Virus record (IMG/VR): IMGVR_UViG_3300038465_000091
Coordinates: 1 to 64,000 of that record
Strand: one strand, 5' to 3'
Length of the DNA stretch: 64,000 bases
Origin: a virus
Position numbers and translations under genes: made by a program. The notes under the pieces were generated by a model. That model was given only the letters and a program-made list of their open reading frames with translations. It was not told the origin of the DNA and ran no database searches. Shown here one piece after another: positions 16,340 through 23,062 of the stretch (its first letter is position 1; each line of letters opens with the position of its first letter).

Positions 16340-16686
16340 TTCAAACTTAACAATCCCGCGTGAACCTTGCGATGACAATTCTCACACAGAACCACGCACT
16401 TTGCAATCTCAGCTAAGACTCGTTCTCGACTGAATTGCCTTGCGATTGCGTATGCTATCGTAAATTCTTTCTTGTCCTTGTCCACGTGATGAAATGAAAG
16501 GCAGCAATAAGCCGTTTCAGGACACAACTTGCAGGACAATTTCAAAGACTGGAAGAGCTTTCGTATCTCCTCCTTGTACCGTTTCTTTCGCTGGCTAACC
16601 AGCCGCTTGTGCTCCGCTCTGTACACGGGATCGTTGTTGTAACGATCTCGAAGGTACTTTGCGTGTTTTGCAGGGGTAGTAGGCAC
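16303..16686 (-). CDS. HNH endonuclease ending inside tRNA-Met
   Basis: 127 residues from GTG 16686. The HNH core is CKLCPETAYCCLSFHHVDKDKKEF...CVVLCENCHRKVH. The last codons run through the 5' half of the tRNA-Met gene and stop in its anticodon loop. TATACT preceded by TGG lies 6 nt upstream of the GTG, predicting a leaderless mRNA. A partial tRNA 5' half is displaced just upstream (16703-16719). Confidence 0.85.
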   Translation of the reverse strand: MPTTPAKHAKYLRDRYNNDPVYRAEHKRLVSQRKKRYKEEIRKLFQSLKLSCKLCPETAYCCLSFHHVDKDKKEFTIAYAIARQFSRERVLAEIAKCVVLCENCHRKVHAGLLSLKQGSSNCGSSAS

Positions 16687-16692
16687 CCTACA

Positions 16693-16701
16693 AGTATACC
16701 A
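16693..16701 (-). promoter_or_regulatory. Extended -10 box TGGTATACT
   Basis: 6 nt before the GTG start of the HNH gene, at the junction with a displaced tRNA fragment. Confidence 0.5.
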
Positions 16702-16702
16702 C

Positions 16703-16719
16703 AGCCGCAACTCGATCCC
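16703..16719 (-). pseudogene. Displaced 5' fragment of tRNA-Met
   Basis: GGGATCGAG and TGCGGCT, separated by one base, match the 5' half of the intact tRNA-Met at 16261-16339 (same two blocks separated by four bases). It sits immediately upstream of the HNH gene, as if the gene had inserted into the tRNA and supplied a new 5' half. Confidence 0.55.
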
Positions 16720-16776
16720 CGGGAGACGCTAGGCGACTCCACTTGCAAGGCGCGTGCGCCTCACTGGGGAAACCTT

Positions 16777-16853
<77 letters not shown>

Positions 16854-16858
16854 TCAAA

Positions 16859-16864
16859 ATTATA
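16859..16864 (-). promoter_or_regulatory. TATAAT box of tRNA-fMet
   Basis: TATAAT lies 5 nt before C1 of the initiator tRNA, so transcription would begin at or next to the mature 5' end. Confidence 0.55.
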
Positions 16865-17162
16865 CAGCGGCCTGAGCCCACATCCACCTTCTACGGGGCT
16901 AACCCCCTCGGGCGACTGCGATGCATCCCGAACCCAAGCCGACTTCCCTACCGAGGCAATGGATGAATGCCCCTTCACTAAAATGGGCTGAACGAATGGT
17001 CAGGGTTTTTTACTGTTTAAGGTCGCCCGCCAGCCCGCTGTTGGCCGACCCCCTTTACTGCCATTTACACAGCAAGGGTAGCCTGTCCTCCGTGGTCTAC
17101 CAGCGTACCACGATACTCGACAAGGTACAACTATCTGGGAATCCTTGTCAATCGCCGTGCTA
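16865..17162. other. Non-coding stretch between fMet and small gene
   Basis: 298 bases with no convincing ORF. Minus-strand short helices are visible (CTGGTAGACCACGG region) but no defined boundaries. Possibly spacer RNA of the tRNA transcript. Confidence 0.3.
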
Positions 17163-17357
17163 CTAAACTTCTCGCAACATGCTCTGCAATTGCTCGGCCA
17201 ACTCTTTCGCCTGATCGCGGCTCACATAAACCGTGCCCGAATCCCCGCAATCCATGCGGATGCCGATCACGTTGGGCTCGTCGCCATCAGCCATCAACCA
17301 AATGTGGTCGGTTGCGTTGCCGTTCAAGCGCAATGTCTTATCCAGTGCAATAGCCAT
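17163..17357 (-). CDS. Small hypothetical protein
   Basis: 64 residues, beta then helix (GTVYVSRDQAKELAEQLQSM). The start ATG 17357 has CTGGAGG upstream. A long structured leader (17372-17636) precedes it. Confidence 0.6.
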   Translation of the reverse strand: MAIALDKTLRLNGNATDHIWLMADGDEPNVIGIRMDCGDSGTVYVSRDQAKELAEQLQSMLREV

Positions 17358-17371
17358 ACGGCCTCCAGAAA

Positions 17372-17636
17372 GAAAAAACCTCGGCAAGTGCACTCCCCCG
17401 TTTCGACCCGCTGGGTACTTATTCCCCAGAAGGGAGAGGCACGACGACCAAACAGAGTCGGGCACCACGTCGGCTGTCATCCGGGAGTCGGGCATATCCG
17501 CAAAGCCCCAACTCCCTTGAACCTGCTTGTTAGCGTCCCGCAGCGGAGCGGGTGCCGAGGCACATCAGGGCATGGTCGCAACTGTCGCCAAATTGAGCCG
17601 CCTGTAATTGCCGGCGGCACCCTCATTACAATAATA
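17372..17636 (-). ncRNA. Structured 5' leader
   Basis: A TATTAT box at 17631-17636 is followed by about 265 untranslated bases containing hairpins GCCGCC/GGCGGC (about 17600), GTGCC/GGCAC and CCCGC/GCGGG (about 17540), ending near the GGAGG of the small gene. It could regulate that gene or be a separate RNA. Confidence 0.4.
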
Positions 17637-17652
17637 CGCTAGTTTCAAAAGA

Positions 17653-17967
17653 TTATCTACCTTCAACTTTATCGCGCCGACGAAATTCAGCTTGCGTCCA
17701 CGATTGGCGAAGCGCCTTACGGCGTTTATGAGCACAAGAAAAATACTTTGCCGAGTGGCACTGACGACAGCCGCAGTTGAGGTTGAACTTTGCGTAGCGA
17801 CCCCACTCCGTGGGTGTGTACCACCCCATTTGCTGCTGGTAAAACGGAGAACCCTCGTGCGGCTCCTCGTTGTAGTGGGTCCAAATTTTCGTCGCGATGA
17901 ACTTGCGACGGGCGATTACACGTTCGCGCTGGTGACGACGTTCGTCACGAGACGTTGGATGAGACAT
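17653..17967 (-). CDS. Conserved small phage protein with CxCxxC motif
   Basis: 104 residues, basic N-terminus (RRHQRERVIARRKF) and a Cys cluster (NLNCGCRQCHSAKYF) before a basic tail. Proteins of this plan are common in large phages; role unknown. GGGGAG precedes the ATG. A 12-codon ORF with a strong ribosome site lies just upstream. Confidence 0.65.
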   Translation of the reverse strand: MSHPTSRDERRHQRERVIARRKFIATKIWTHYNEEPHEGSPFYQQQMGWYTPTEWGRYAKFNLNCGCRQCHSAKYFSCAHKRRKALRQSWTQAEFRRRDKVEGR

Positions 17968-17994
17968 GGCTTTCACTCCCCGACCGCTCACACC

Positions 17995-18033
17995 TTATGC
18001 GGTATGTGCGGTCTTGCTAGGGTTAGTAGCCAT
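17995..18033 (-). CDS. 12-residue leader ORF
   Basis: ATG 18033 preceded by ACAGGAGGACGAGCAG, the best ribosome site in the region, but only 12 codons (three Thr, three Ala) before TAA. It sits between a structured leader and the 17653 gene, so it may couple or control its translation. Confidence 0.4.
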   Translation of the reverse strand: MATNPSKTAHTA

Positions 18034-18305
18034 CTGCTCGTCCTCCTGTGAATTGAATTGTCGGGTATCCGATACTGTGTTTGGGCAGTTAGTAGCCAGA
18101 TGCTTTTGGCCCTATAGCCTCGGAAGGGTCCGCAGACTCCCGACTTCCCTAAATTTCGGCGGCGTTTCAGCCGCCAGCACTGCATAACCAAAACCGAGCG
18201 CGGTGCACCGCCTCGGCTGGATATTCAAAGAACGGGTGCGTCTGTTCTGCACAAACTTGTGGGGCTTTCCCCATCCGGCTCGAAGCCTACGGGTCTTAAA
18301 CCTAC
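18034..18305 (-). ncRNA. Structured leader downstream of tRNA-Gln
   Basis: About 270 bases without an ORF, with hairpins GGCGGC-TGAAAC-GCCGCC near 18165, GCGGTGCACCGC near 18205 and a GGGG/CCCC stem near 18270. Probably an untranslated leader or independent RNA. Confidence 0.35.
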
Positions 18306-18308
18306 GCT

Positions 18309-18380
18309 TTAGCGTGGTGGGATTCGAACCCACGTCCTTCCCCGTCAATAGGGGTTGCCGATCCGCTGGGCGTCACGCTA
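18309..18380 (-). tRNA. tRNA-Gln (UUG), unusual loop
   Basis: U1-A72 pair and GCCCAGCGGATCGGC D-arm as in Gln tRNAs; T-arm GTGGG-TTCGAAT-CCCAC. Anticodon loop TATTGAC has A33 where U33 is nearly universal. CCA is not encoded. Confidence 0.65.
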
Positions 18381-18387
18381 AAGAACC

Positions 18388-18508
18388 TTTGGTGGATGGT
18401 TCGCTTGGGTCGCTTTCGCGTCTTTCCGCCTTTTGGCTCCCAACATCCCCGCCCCTGCTGTTAACACGACTGTACGTGACTGCTTACGCTATCAGGGCAT
18501 CCACCAAA
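18388..18508 (-). ncRNA. 121-nt RNA closed by 11-bp stem
   Basis: TTTGGTGGATG at 18388-18398 pairs with CATCCACCAAA at 18498-18508. The interior (minus strand) has GCGGAAAGACGCGAAAGCG-type short stems and no ORF. It lies between tRNA-Gln and tRNA-Met, separated from the latter by 3 nt. Confidence 0.5.
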
Positions 18509-18511
18509 AAT

Positions 18512-18589
18512 TGGTGCCGGATGCTGGGATCGAACCAGCGGCCTTCGGCTTATGAGACCGACGCTCTGAGCCAACTGAGCTAATCCGGC
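18512..18589 (-). tRNA. tRNA-Met or tRNA-Ile2 (CAU)
   Basis: Perfect acceptor GCCGGAT/ATCCGGC, regular D-arm, loop CTCATAA, encoded CCA. A third CAU tRNA in the window; one of the two non-initiators may be lysidine-modified Ile. Confidence 0.9.
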
Positions 18590-18597
18590 TAAACGTC

Positions 18598-18621
18598 GGG
18601 GAATCGGTGACCGACTCCCCA
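18598..18621 (-). other. GC-rich hairpin between small gene and tRNA
   Basis: GGGGAGTCGG pairs with CCGATTCCCC (loop TCA). No T-run follows, so it is more likely a processing or stability hairpin than a terminator. Confidence 0.5.
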
Positions 18622-18648
18622 GTTCCTCCCACACGTGGTGGGTGAATC

Positions 18649-18816
18649 TTAAAAATTCAACTTACTCGCCAGAATCTCAGGTCGAATTACAACTTTCGAC
18701 CAATCTGGTTGTTCGAACCATTCGGGGTGCTCGTAATAGTTACGGAGATGACTATGGATTGGAAGACCTTCATTATCTAGTATGCCAAATCCCGTCTCAT
18801 CAGTATCTTGCGGCAT
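18649..18816 (-). CDS. Small hypothetical protein
   Basis: 55 residues, aromatic-rich (NYYEHPEWFEQPDW). AAGGAG precedes ATG 18816. Lies 9 nt after the stop of the 18826 gene, so probably co-transcribed. Unknown function. Confidence 0.65.
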   Translation of the reverse strand: MPQDTDETGFGILDNEGLPIHSHLRNYYEHPEWFEQPDWSKVVIRPEILASKLNF

Positions 18817-18825
18817 TCAATCTCC

Positions 18826-19176
18826 TTAAAAGTCTGGAAAGAACGCGGTTGCTTTCTTTGCTTTGGGTGCCGCCTCAGCGGTATCTTCCGAAAGCTCGAT
18901 CTGCCCCTGTTCTCTCACGACTTCATCATACGGCTTACTGTTAATCTGAGCAAGCTCTGTTTCAAAACCACTATACAAGTTGCTGCCCGATGCCAGCTTG
19001 GTGAGGTGAGCGACCTCGCGTTCAGCGTCGGCCTTCTCTTCCAAAGTCACTGGGCTCTCGGCCAACCACACGTCGATGAACGATAGCTCGCCCTTCTCAG
19101 CGGCTTTCTTCCACGGGTCATAGGTCTTTACGTCAACCTTCTCGTGACCCTCTACGCCTACACGAATCTTTGACAT
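18826..19176 (-). CDS. Hypothetical protein
   Basis: 116 residues, charged, with Ala/Lys-rich C-terminus. ATG 19176 is preferred: AGAGGA lies upstream and a TATTAG box lies at about 19190; an upstream start would begin before that box. Unknown family. Confidence 0.6.
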   Translation of the reverse strand: MSKIRVGVEGHEKVDVKTYDPWKKAAEKGELSFIDVWLAESPVTLEEKADAEREVAHLTKLASGSNLYSGFETELAQINSKPYDEVVREQGQIELSEDTAEAAPKAKKATAFFPDF

Positions 19177-19279
19177 GGCGGTCCTCTGTCTAATAGGTTT
19201 GATATTCACCAAGTGCCTATAGGACGATACTGCTTTCGTTGGAAAAGAGCCGCGAGTTTTCGCAAAAACCACATAAATT

Positions 19280-19354
19280 TGGTCGGGGAGGCGAGATTCG
19301 AACTCGCGATCCCATGCTCCCGAAGCATGTGCGTTACCGCTACGCTACTCCCCG
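19280..19354 (-). tRNA. tRNA-Pro (CGG)
   Basis: C1-G72 start typical of Pro, loop TTCGGGA on CATGC/GCATG, perfect CGGGGAG/CTCCCCG acceptor, encoded CCA. Confidence 0.9.
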
Positions 19355-19358
19355 AAAT

Positions 19359-19531
19359 TGGTTGCAGGGCTGGGAGTCGAATTGAACCCAGCATCTCTCG
19401 GATCGCTGCTCAGCGTCTTGCGTCAACGTTGCTCGTCTATTTCCTTGCGGATCACCGTCTCACATCAACTTGCCAGCGCAACGACCCCGCGCACTTTCGT
19501 GCGGGATGTTCTGCCATTTGAACTACCTGCA
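19359..19531 (-). ncRNA. tRNA-like RNA with expanded interior
   Basis: 173 nt. Acceptor TGCAGGT/CCCTGCA with encoded CCA and a normal D-arm (GTTC/GAAC), but the anticodon position is a hairpin with a GNRA-type tip (GCAC-GAAA-GTGC). A roughly 95-nt variable region with CGTTGC/GCAACG pairing follows, and the T-loop is 5 nt too long. It cannot decode a codon. Confidence 0.55.
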
Positions 19532-19565
19532 AACTCTTGCCGCCAGTCTTGCTACACGTGGCGGG

Positions 19566-19769
19566 TTACCCCACCTTACTCGAAAAACTTTTCTTGAACT
19601 CTTCAACGACGACTTCGAGGCTATGTCTTGCTTCCGCCTCATCCGCGCCATAACCTACGAGTTCTGCACCGTTGTGGTGCCCGAACTCGTTGAAGAAGAA
19701 AGGAAGTTCAACCCTCGCTTCATAGCTGTCGTGCTTCTCTTTGCCATCGTTGATGATTTTTGCATCCAT
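19566..19769 (-). CDS. Small hypothetical protein
   Basis: 67 residues, strand-rich then a helix (ADEAEARHSLEVVVEEFKKSF), resembling a dsRBD/ferredoxin-size fold but not recognised. Lies between tRNA-like and tRNA-Pro genes. Confidence 0.5.
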   Translation of the reverse strand: MDAKIINDGKEKHDSYEARVELPFFFNEFGHHNGAELVGYGADEAEARHSLEVVVEEFKKSFSSKVG

Positions 19770-20026
19770 AAAATTCCGATGGCGTATGAAGTGAGCATTG
19801 ATCCTTGGCTGAGCACCATCAACACCGTTTGCAAAATCTTGGGGCGACCTAAGCTGGCACTGGTACTTGCGTGGTCTCCAGCCATCGACGTATTATGCAC
19901 AGCCTGCGACCGAGTACCCGGCGACCTCGCAGACCGCTCCACCCCGTTCTTCGATACCTGCCTGATCCCACGTTGCAGACTTTCGTCTGTGCGAGTCAGC
20001 CCTCGGGCGGGGCACTTTCAAAACTT
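19770..20026. other. Gap without gene
   Basis: 257 bases between a small gene and tRNA-Pro. Short minus-strand helices (CAGACGAAAGTCTG near 19985) but no ORF I trust. Confidence 0.3.
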
Positions 20027-20116
20027 TGGTCAGGATGAGAGGATTTGAACCTCCAAGGTCATAAAGACACCTGCATCCGAGGCAGGACGGCTGCCAAGTT
20101 ACCGTTCTACACCCTG
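20027..20116 (-). tRNA. tRNA-Pro (CGG), long variable region
   Basis: C1-G72 acceptor, D-arm ACGG/CCGT, anticodon loop CTCGGAT on CCTGC/GCAGG, encoded CCA. The 14-nt variable region can form GTC-TTTAT-GAC, as in class II tRNAs, unusual for Pro. Confidence 0.7.
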
Positions 20117-20129
20117 ACATTGTAAAATT

Positions 20130-20216
20130 TGGTCGGGGTGGGGAGATTCGAACTCCCAGTGATCTTATCTCCCGCTTCCAAAGCGGGTCGGCTCCCAACT
20201 ACCGATTTACACCCCG
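20130..20216 (-). tRNA. tRNA-Pro (UGG), long variable region
   Basis: Acceptor CGGGGTG/CACCCCG, D-arm TCGG/CCGA, loop TTTGGAA on CCCGC/GCGGG, encoded CCA. Variable region about 13 nt, like its neighbour at 20027. Confidence 0.75.
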
Positions 20217-20342
20217 ATTATGCGTTTTTCCGCCTAAAAGCGTTTTATACGGAAAACCGCCTAAAGCACAAAATCGAGGCAAATGTCTTGGAATTCAGTT
20301 GCTTACAGCGCCCCGATGCCTAGCAGCACGGGGTTGAGGCTC

Positions 20343-20414
20343 TTAGAGCACTTCACCCCCGCGCACGGTAGGCGTGCACGGTCGAAACATCGGGGTTGGT
20401 CGCATTGTGTTCAT
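20343..20414 (-). CDS. Pro-rich leader peptide ORF
   Basis: 23 codons including four Pro codons (CCA, CCG, CCG, CCT) upstream of the Pro tRNA genes. The CCCCGATG inside it (20388-20395) can pair with CATCGGGG at 20311-20318, which can instead pair with CCCCG at 20329-20333: two exclusive structures. Weak ribosome site. Proposed regulatory leader. Confidence 0.45.
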   Translation of the reverse strand: MNTMRPTPMFRPCTPTVRGGEVL

Positions 20415-20534
20415 AAAGTCGTCCCGATTCGTGCCCAGAGCCGTAGCTAAACTACAGATGCTCACGAATCGTAAGATTGGTGTGGGGCACGAGTTTCCAC
20501 CGTTCTGTAATCTGCGCCCTTCCCAATCTCTACT
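20415..20534 (-). promoter_or_regulatory. Structured 5' leader of Pro tRNA operon
   Basis: Between a TGGTATTAT box and the Pro-rich ORF, TCGTGCCC (20485-20492) pairs with GGGCACGA (20429-20436), an 8-bp stem. Confidence 0.45.
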
Positions 20535-20543
20535 ATAATACCA
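20535..20543 (-). promoter_or_regulatory. Extended -10 box TGGTATTAT
   Basis: Upstream of the Pro-rich leader ORF and the Pro tRNA genes; no gene begins at it directly, so it probably drives the tRNA operon. Confidence 0.6.
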
Positions 20544-20606
20544 TGGAAGTTTGAATTTTAGTTAGGAAAATCGAAATTTATTTCCAAGGCACGGGGTCAT
20601 GGGCGT

Positions 20607-20762
20607 TCAGTTGTTCGCGGCGGTCCATAAGCTCCTGCCTTCGCGGTTCGTGTATTTCGGCTGCACGCCATCTACGATCAGCGGCTCCCGCGTGCCCTCC
20701 ACAACGACGTTCTTCCGACCCGTCCAAACTCTAGTCTTGGCGGATTTCTTCACGGCTTTCAC
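20607..20762 (-). CDS. Small basic protein coupled to NADAR gene
   Basis: 51 residues from GTG 20762, overlapping the NADAR stop (GTGA), with GTGGAGG 7 nt upstream. A second overlapping 16-codon ORF (20578-20628, ATG after AGGAG) could be a further micro-gene. Unknown function. Confidence 0.5.
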   Translation of the reverse strand: MKAVKKSAKTRVWTGRKNVVVEGTREPLIVDGVQPKYTNREGRSLWTAANN

Positions 20763-21325
20763 AGTTCATCCTCCACGATTTGCGGCGAGGCGTTGTCAAA
20801 ACCGCCAGCACACGACTCACATTCCTGCCGCTTGGTCTTGCCGTGCTTGCACATCGGTTCAGCAGTTCCCAGTCCGTAAAACTGCCGTACTTCCATCAGC
20901 AGCCTACCGAGCCAATTCTCGCCGAGGGGTGCATGAGGAAAATCACACTTGCCCATGCACACGCCCCAGAACGTGTCGTGCCAGTGATTGCCTTCGATCA
21001 ACTCGGCTTGAAACGTGGAGATCAGCTTGCGCTTGGGAATGCTCGGCCTGAACTTCTGCATGAGCAGATCGCGCATGATACCGATCTTGACTTCTTCCCA
21101 GTCGGGACGTAGCTTCAAGGACCGTCCCATCCTCTTTGCTCTCGCGGACGTTACGCCGAGGTAACGGAACTTCTCACGTTGCGCTGCATCGAGCGTCTTT
21201 GCCGCTTGGTATGCATGTTCAACCGAGGTATACACCTCAACCATGGCGTCGGGCATCTCATGGGCGTAAATCATCCCATCGGTGGTGACCCATAGCCGAA
21301 CTTCGCCGAGTGCGAAGTTAGACAA
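20759..21325 (-). CDS. NADAR (YbiA-like) domain protein
   Basis: 188 residues from TTG 21325. Matches the NADAR family: VEHAYQAAKTLD, ARAKRMGRSLKLRPDWEEVK, IMRDLLMQKF, EGNHWHDTFWGVC, GENWLGRLLMEVR. Family members remove ADP-ribose from guanine bases or act on riboflavin intermediates; phage copies may counter DarT-type defence (inference). A Cys/His tail (CKHGKTKRQECESC) may bind zinc. The conserved F-x-G-x-W-x-FLSNF strand begins upstream of the TTG in frame, without an ATG, so the true start may be non-canonical. Confidence 0.85.
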   Translation of the reverse strand: MSNFALGEVRLWVTTDGMIYAHEMPDAMVEVYTSVEHAYQAAKTLDAAQREKFRYLGVTSARAKRMGRSLKLRPDWEEVKIGIMRDLLMQKFRPSIPKRKLISTFQAELIEGNHWHDTFWGVCMGKCDFPHAPLGENWLGRLLMEVRQFYGLGTAEPMCKHGKTKRQECESCAGGFDNASPQIVEDEL

Positions 21326-21369
21326 GAAAGCCCAAGCTCCGGTAAAACTATCGATTTTGGTTGGGAGTT

Positions 21370-21573
21370 TTATGTGCCCTCTGATCTGGAACTTCGGATT
21401 ATGGTTTTAGCAATGACTCTCGCTGCCAATGTTCGTTCGAGAGCTTCTGCAAACGCCATGCGGGTGCACTCTTCGCAACCGGCGGGGAACGATACGGGTG
21501 CGATCATGAGGGTAACCTTGGTGTCGTGTGGTCCGCAAACGTAACCATTTGTAGTTTCAGCTATTCTCAACAT
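21370..21573 (-). CDS. Small Cys-containing protein
   Basis: 67 residues with CGPHDT and CEEC. ATG 21573 has TTGAGGACG upstream. Member of a chain of overlapping small genes from 22159 down to here. Unknown function. Confidence 0.55.
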   Translation of the reverse strand: MLRIAETTNGYVCGPHDTKVTLMIAPVSFPAGCEECTRMAFAEALERTLAARVIAKTIIRSSRSEGT

Positions 21574-21581
21574 CTTCGTCC

Positions 21582-21764
21582 TCAATCATGACAGCCGCAT
21601 TTCTTCGGGCATTGAAAGATCAGTGGGCCTGTGGCGAATCCGTTGTACACCCCGCCAAGAGCACAACAGTCGCACTCGGCACGTCCAGCAGTCAGGATCG
21701 CCTGCCGCAGGTCGGCAATGTCAAAAGTAGGTGTCGGGTCAATCCCGTGCCATCCCTCAAGCAT
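21582..21764 (-). CDS. Small Cys-rich protein
   Basis: 60 residues ending CPKKCGCHD, with CDCC in the middle; probably metal binding. Starts inside the end of the upstream gene (8-base overlap). Confidence 0.55.
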   Translation of the reverse strand: MLEGWHGIDPTPTFDIADLRQAILTAGRAECDCCALGGVYNGFATGPLIFQCPKKCGCHD

Positions 21765-21906
21765 ACTCACTGTCCGCTGCTTCGTCGCTGGAGATCACGC
21801 GGCAGTTGTCAGGACGGCATTCCGTCGCCGCCACGCACTCAGCTTCCAGTTCACACTCGGCTTCAATCTCCACCGTACCGCTGTATTCAACCTGATATTT
21901 CGGCAT
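21757..21906 (-). CDS. Small acidic protein
   Basis: 49 residues with alternating Glu/Cys strand (VEIEAECELEAECVAATEC). ATG 21906 sits 7 nt after GGAGG inside the preceding gene's end. Unknown. Confidence 0.55.
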   Translation of the reverse strand: MPKYQVEYSGTVEIEAECELEAECVAATECRPDNCRVISSDEAADSEYA

Positions 21907-22159
21907 CATCATCCTCCATCGACAGTGGCAACTCTGCCGCACATTCGAGCCAATCCTTTTGAGTGGGCTCGTCCATAAGCTCCCAGTGCTCGTACATGTA
22001 GTCCAGCGACGAGGCGATCATCGCGTTCTTTTGCCTCACCAACTGGTTGTACGCTTCATTGTCACCACGGGCGAATGCCAGCATCACTGCCTTGACGACG
22101 ATCAGCAATTCCATGTGCCTCTTGGCACAGTTGTTACAGAATGTTTGAACGTCGTCCAT
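21887..22159 (-). CDS. Small helical protein
   Basis: 90 residues, CNNC near the N-terminus, acidic C-terminus. TATTAC lies 5 nt before the ATG, again predicting a leaderless message. First gene of a small-gene run. Confidence 0.55.
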   Translation of the reverse strand: MDDVQTFCNNCAKRHMELLIVVKAVMLAFARGDNEAYNQLVRQKNAMIASSLDYMYEHWELMDEPTQKDWLECAAELPLSMEDDDAEISG

Positions 22160-22174
22160 ATCGGGTAATACTGA

Positions 22175-22504
22175 CTATTCGATTGTTCCGTCTTTGTGAA
22201 CCATCAGGATTTCTTCGCTGATGCGGTACGCCATGACCACTTCCTGATCGTAATACTTAGCGGTCATCCAGCAAATCTCCTCGATCTGGCGTCTGGTGCC
22301 GCTGATCTTGACGGGGATCATCCGCTCGGCGAACACGTTCTTGCTGACGGGGTGAACCCACTGACCTTTCTCTACGGGACGAATGGTCAAGCCGCCCGTG
22401 ATGGCACGGACGCGGGTATCCCACTTCTTGTGGAAGCCCTTGACATATTCGGTCTGGGTCCGATCAATCGTCGGCACCAAGATTTCCCAGAGTTCGTGCA
22501 TCAT
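22175..22504 (-). CDS. Hypothetical protein
   Basis: 109 residues; mixed fold (RMIPVKISGTRRQIEEICW). Start overlaps the upstream stop (ATGATG), GGGGAAC upstream. Possibly early host-takeover gene; not recognised. Confidence 0.6.
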   Translation of the reverse strand: MMHELWEILVPTIDRTQTEYVKGFHKKWDTRVRAITGGLTIRPVEKGQWVHPVSKNVFAERMIPVKISGTRRQIEEICWMTAKYYDQEVVMAYRISEEILMVHKDGTIE

Positions 22505-22749
22505 AAGTTCCCCTTCTTCAACATCTGGCGGACTTGATCGGGCGAAAACATAACTGGCACCCTGCCCACGCAAACCTTGGGGTGCTGCGCCTTAAGCCTC
22601 TCAATAACTTCCTCGATCCCCTGACGGTTTATGCCCGCGTCCATGATGATATTCAGGAGCTTTTCCAGCCCCTTCATCTCGCTTACCCGCATGAACCCGA
22701 TGTTCAACGGGTATTCCGTCCCGTCAGGGAGAATCGCGTACATCCCCAT
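22501..22749 (-). CDS. Hypothetical protein
   Basis: 82 residues. ATG 22749 chosen because AAGGGA lies 7 nt upstream. Helical middle (EKLLNIIMDAGINRQGIEEVIERLKAQ). Coupled to the 22175 gene. Confidence 0.55.
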   Translation of the reverse strand: MGMYAILPDGTEYPLNIGFMRVSEMKGLEKLLNIIMDAGINRQGIEEVIERLKAQHPKVCVGRVPVMFSPDQVRQMLKKGNL

Positions 22750-22828
22750 CGGTCGGTCCCTTGCCGTGCAAAATGGTGAGCGATCTCTATCGTGCCTCTG
22801 CCCATCATCGTACTCGACTCGGATCGAA

Positions 22829-23062
22829 TTAGACTGGCTCGGCAATGTCGCTCTCTTTGAGAAGCTGGTACGTCATCTGGTACGGCAGGCGGTGCGAGCC
22901 CTCGGCGACATCCGCAACGGCGTTGTAGGTGTCAACCACCTTCTTGAGTTCGACGGTGGTTAGCGGGCGTACCAGAAGATCAATCTCTTCGCCAATCACG
23001 TTAGTCACTACGATAGCGGCGAGAGTGCCGTCACGGTCTACTGCAAGTCTTGAGAGTCCCAT
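22829..23062 (-). CDS. Hypothetical protein
   Basis: 77 residues, beta hairpin then helices (TVELKKVVDTYNAVADVAEG). AGGAGAAGAC before ATG. Overlaps the 44-residue gene upstream by 25 bases. Confidence 0.6.
   Translation of the reverse strand: MGLSRLAVDRDGTLAAIVVTNVIGEEIDLLVRPLTTVELKKVVDTYNAVADVAEGSHRLPYQMTYQLLKESDIAEPV

Noticed and set aside
19359-19531. tmRNA
   Set aside because: It has a tRNA-like end but no tag-peptide reading frame or the tmRNA 5'/3' signature sequences.
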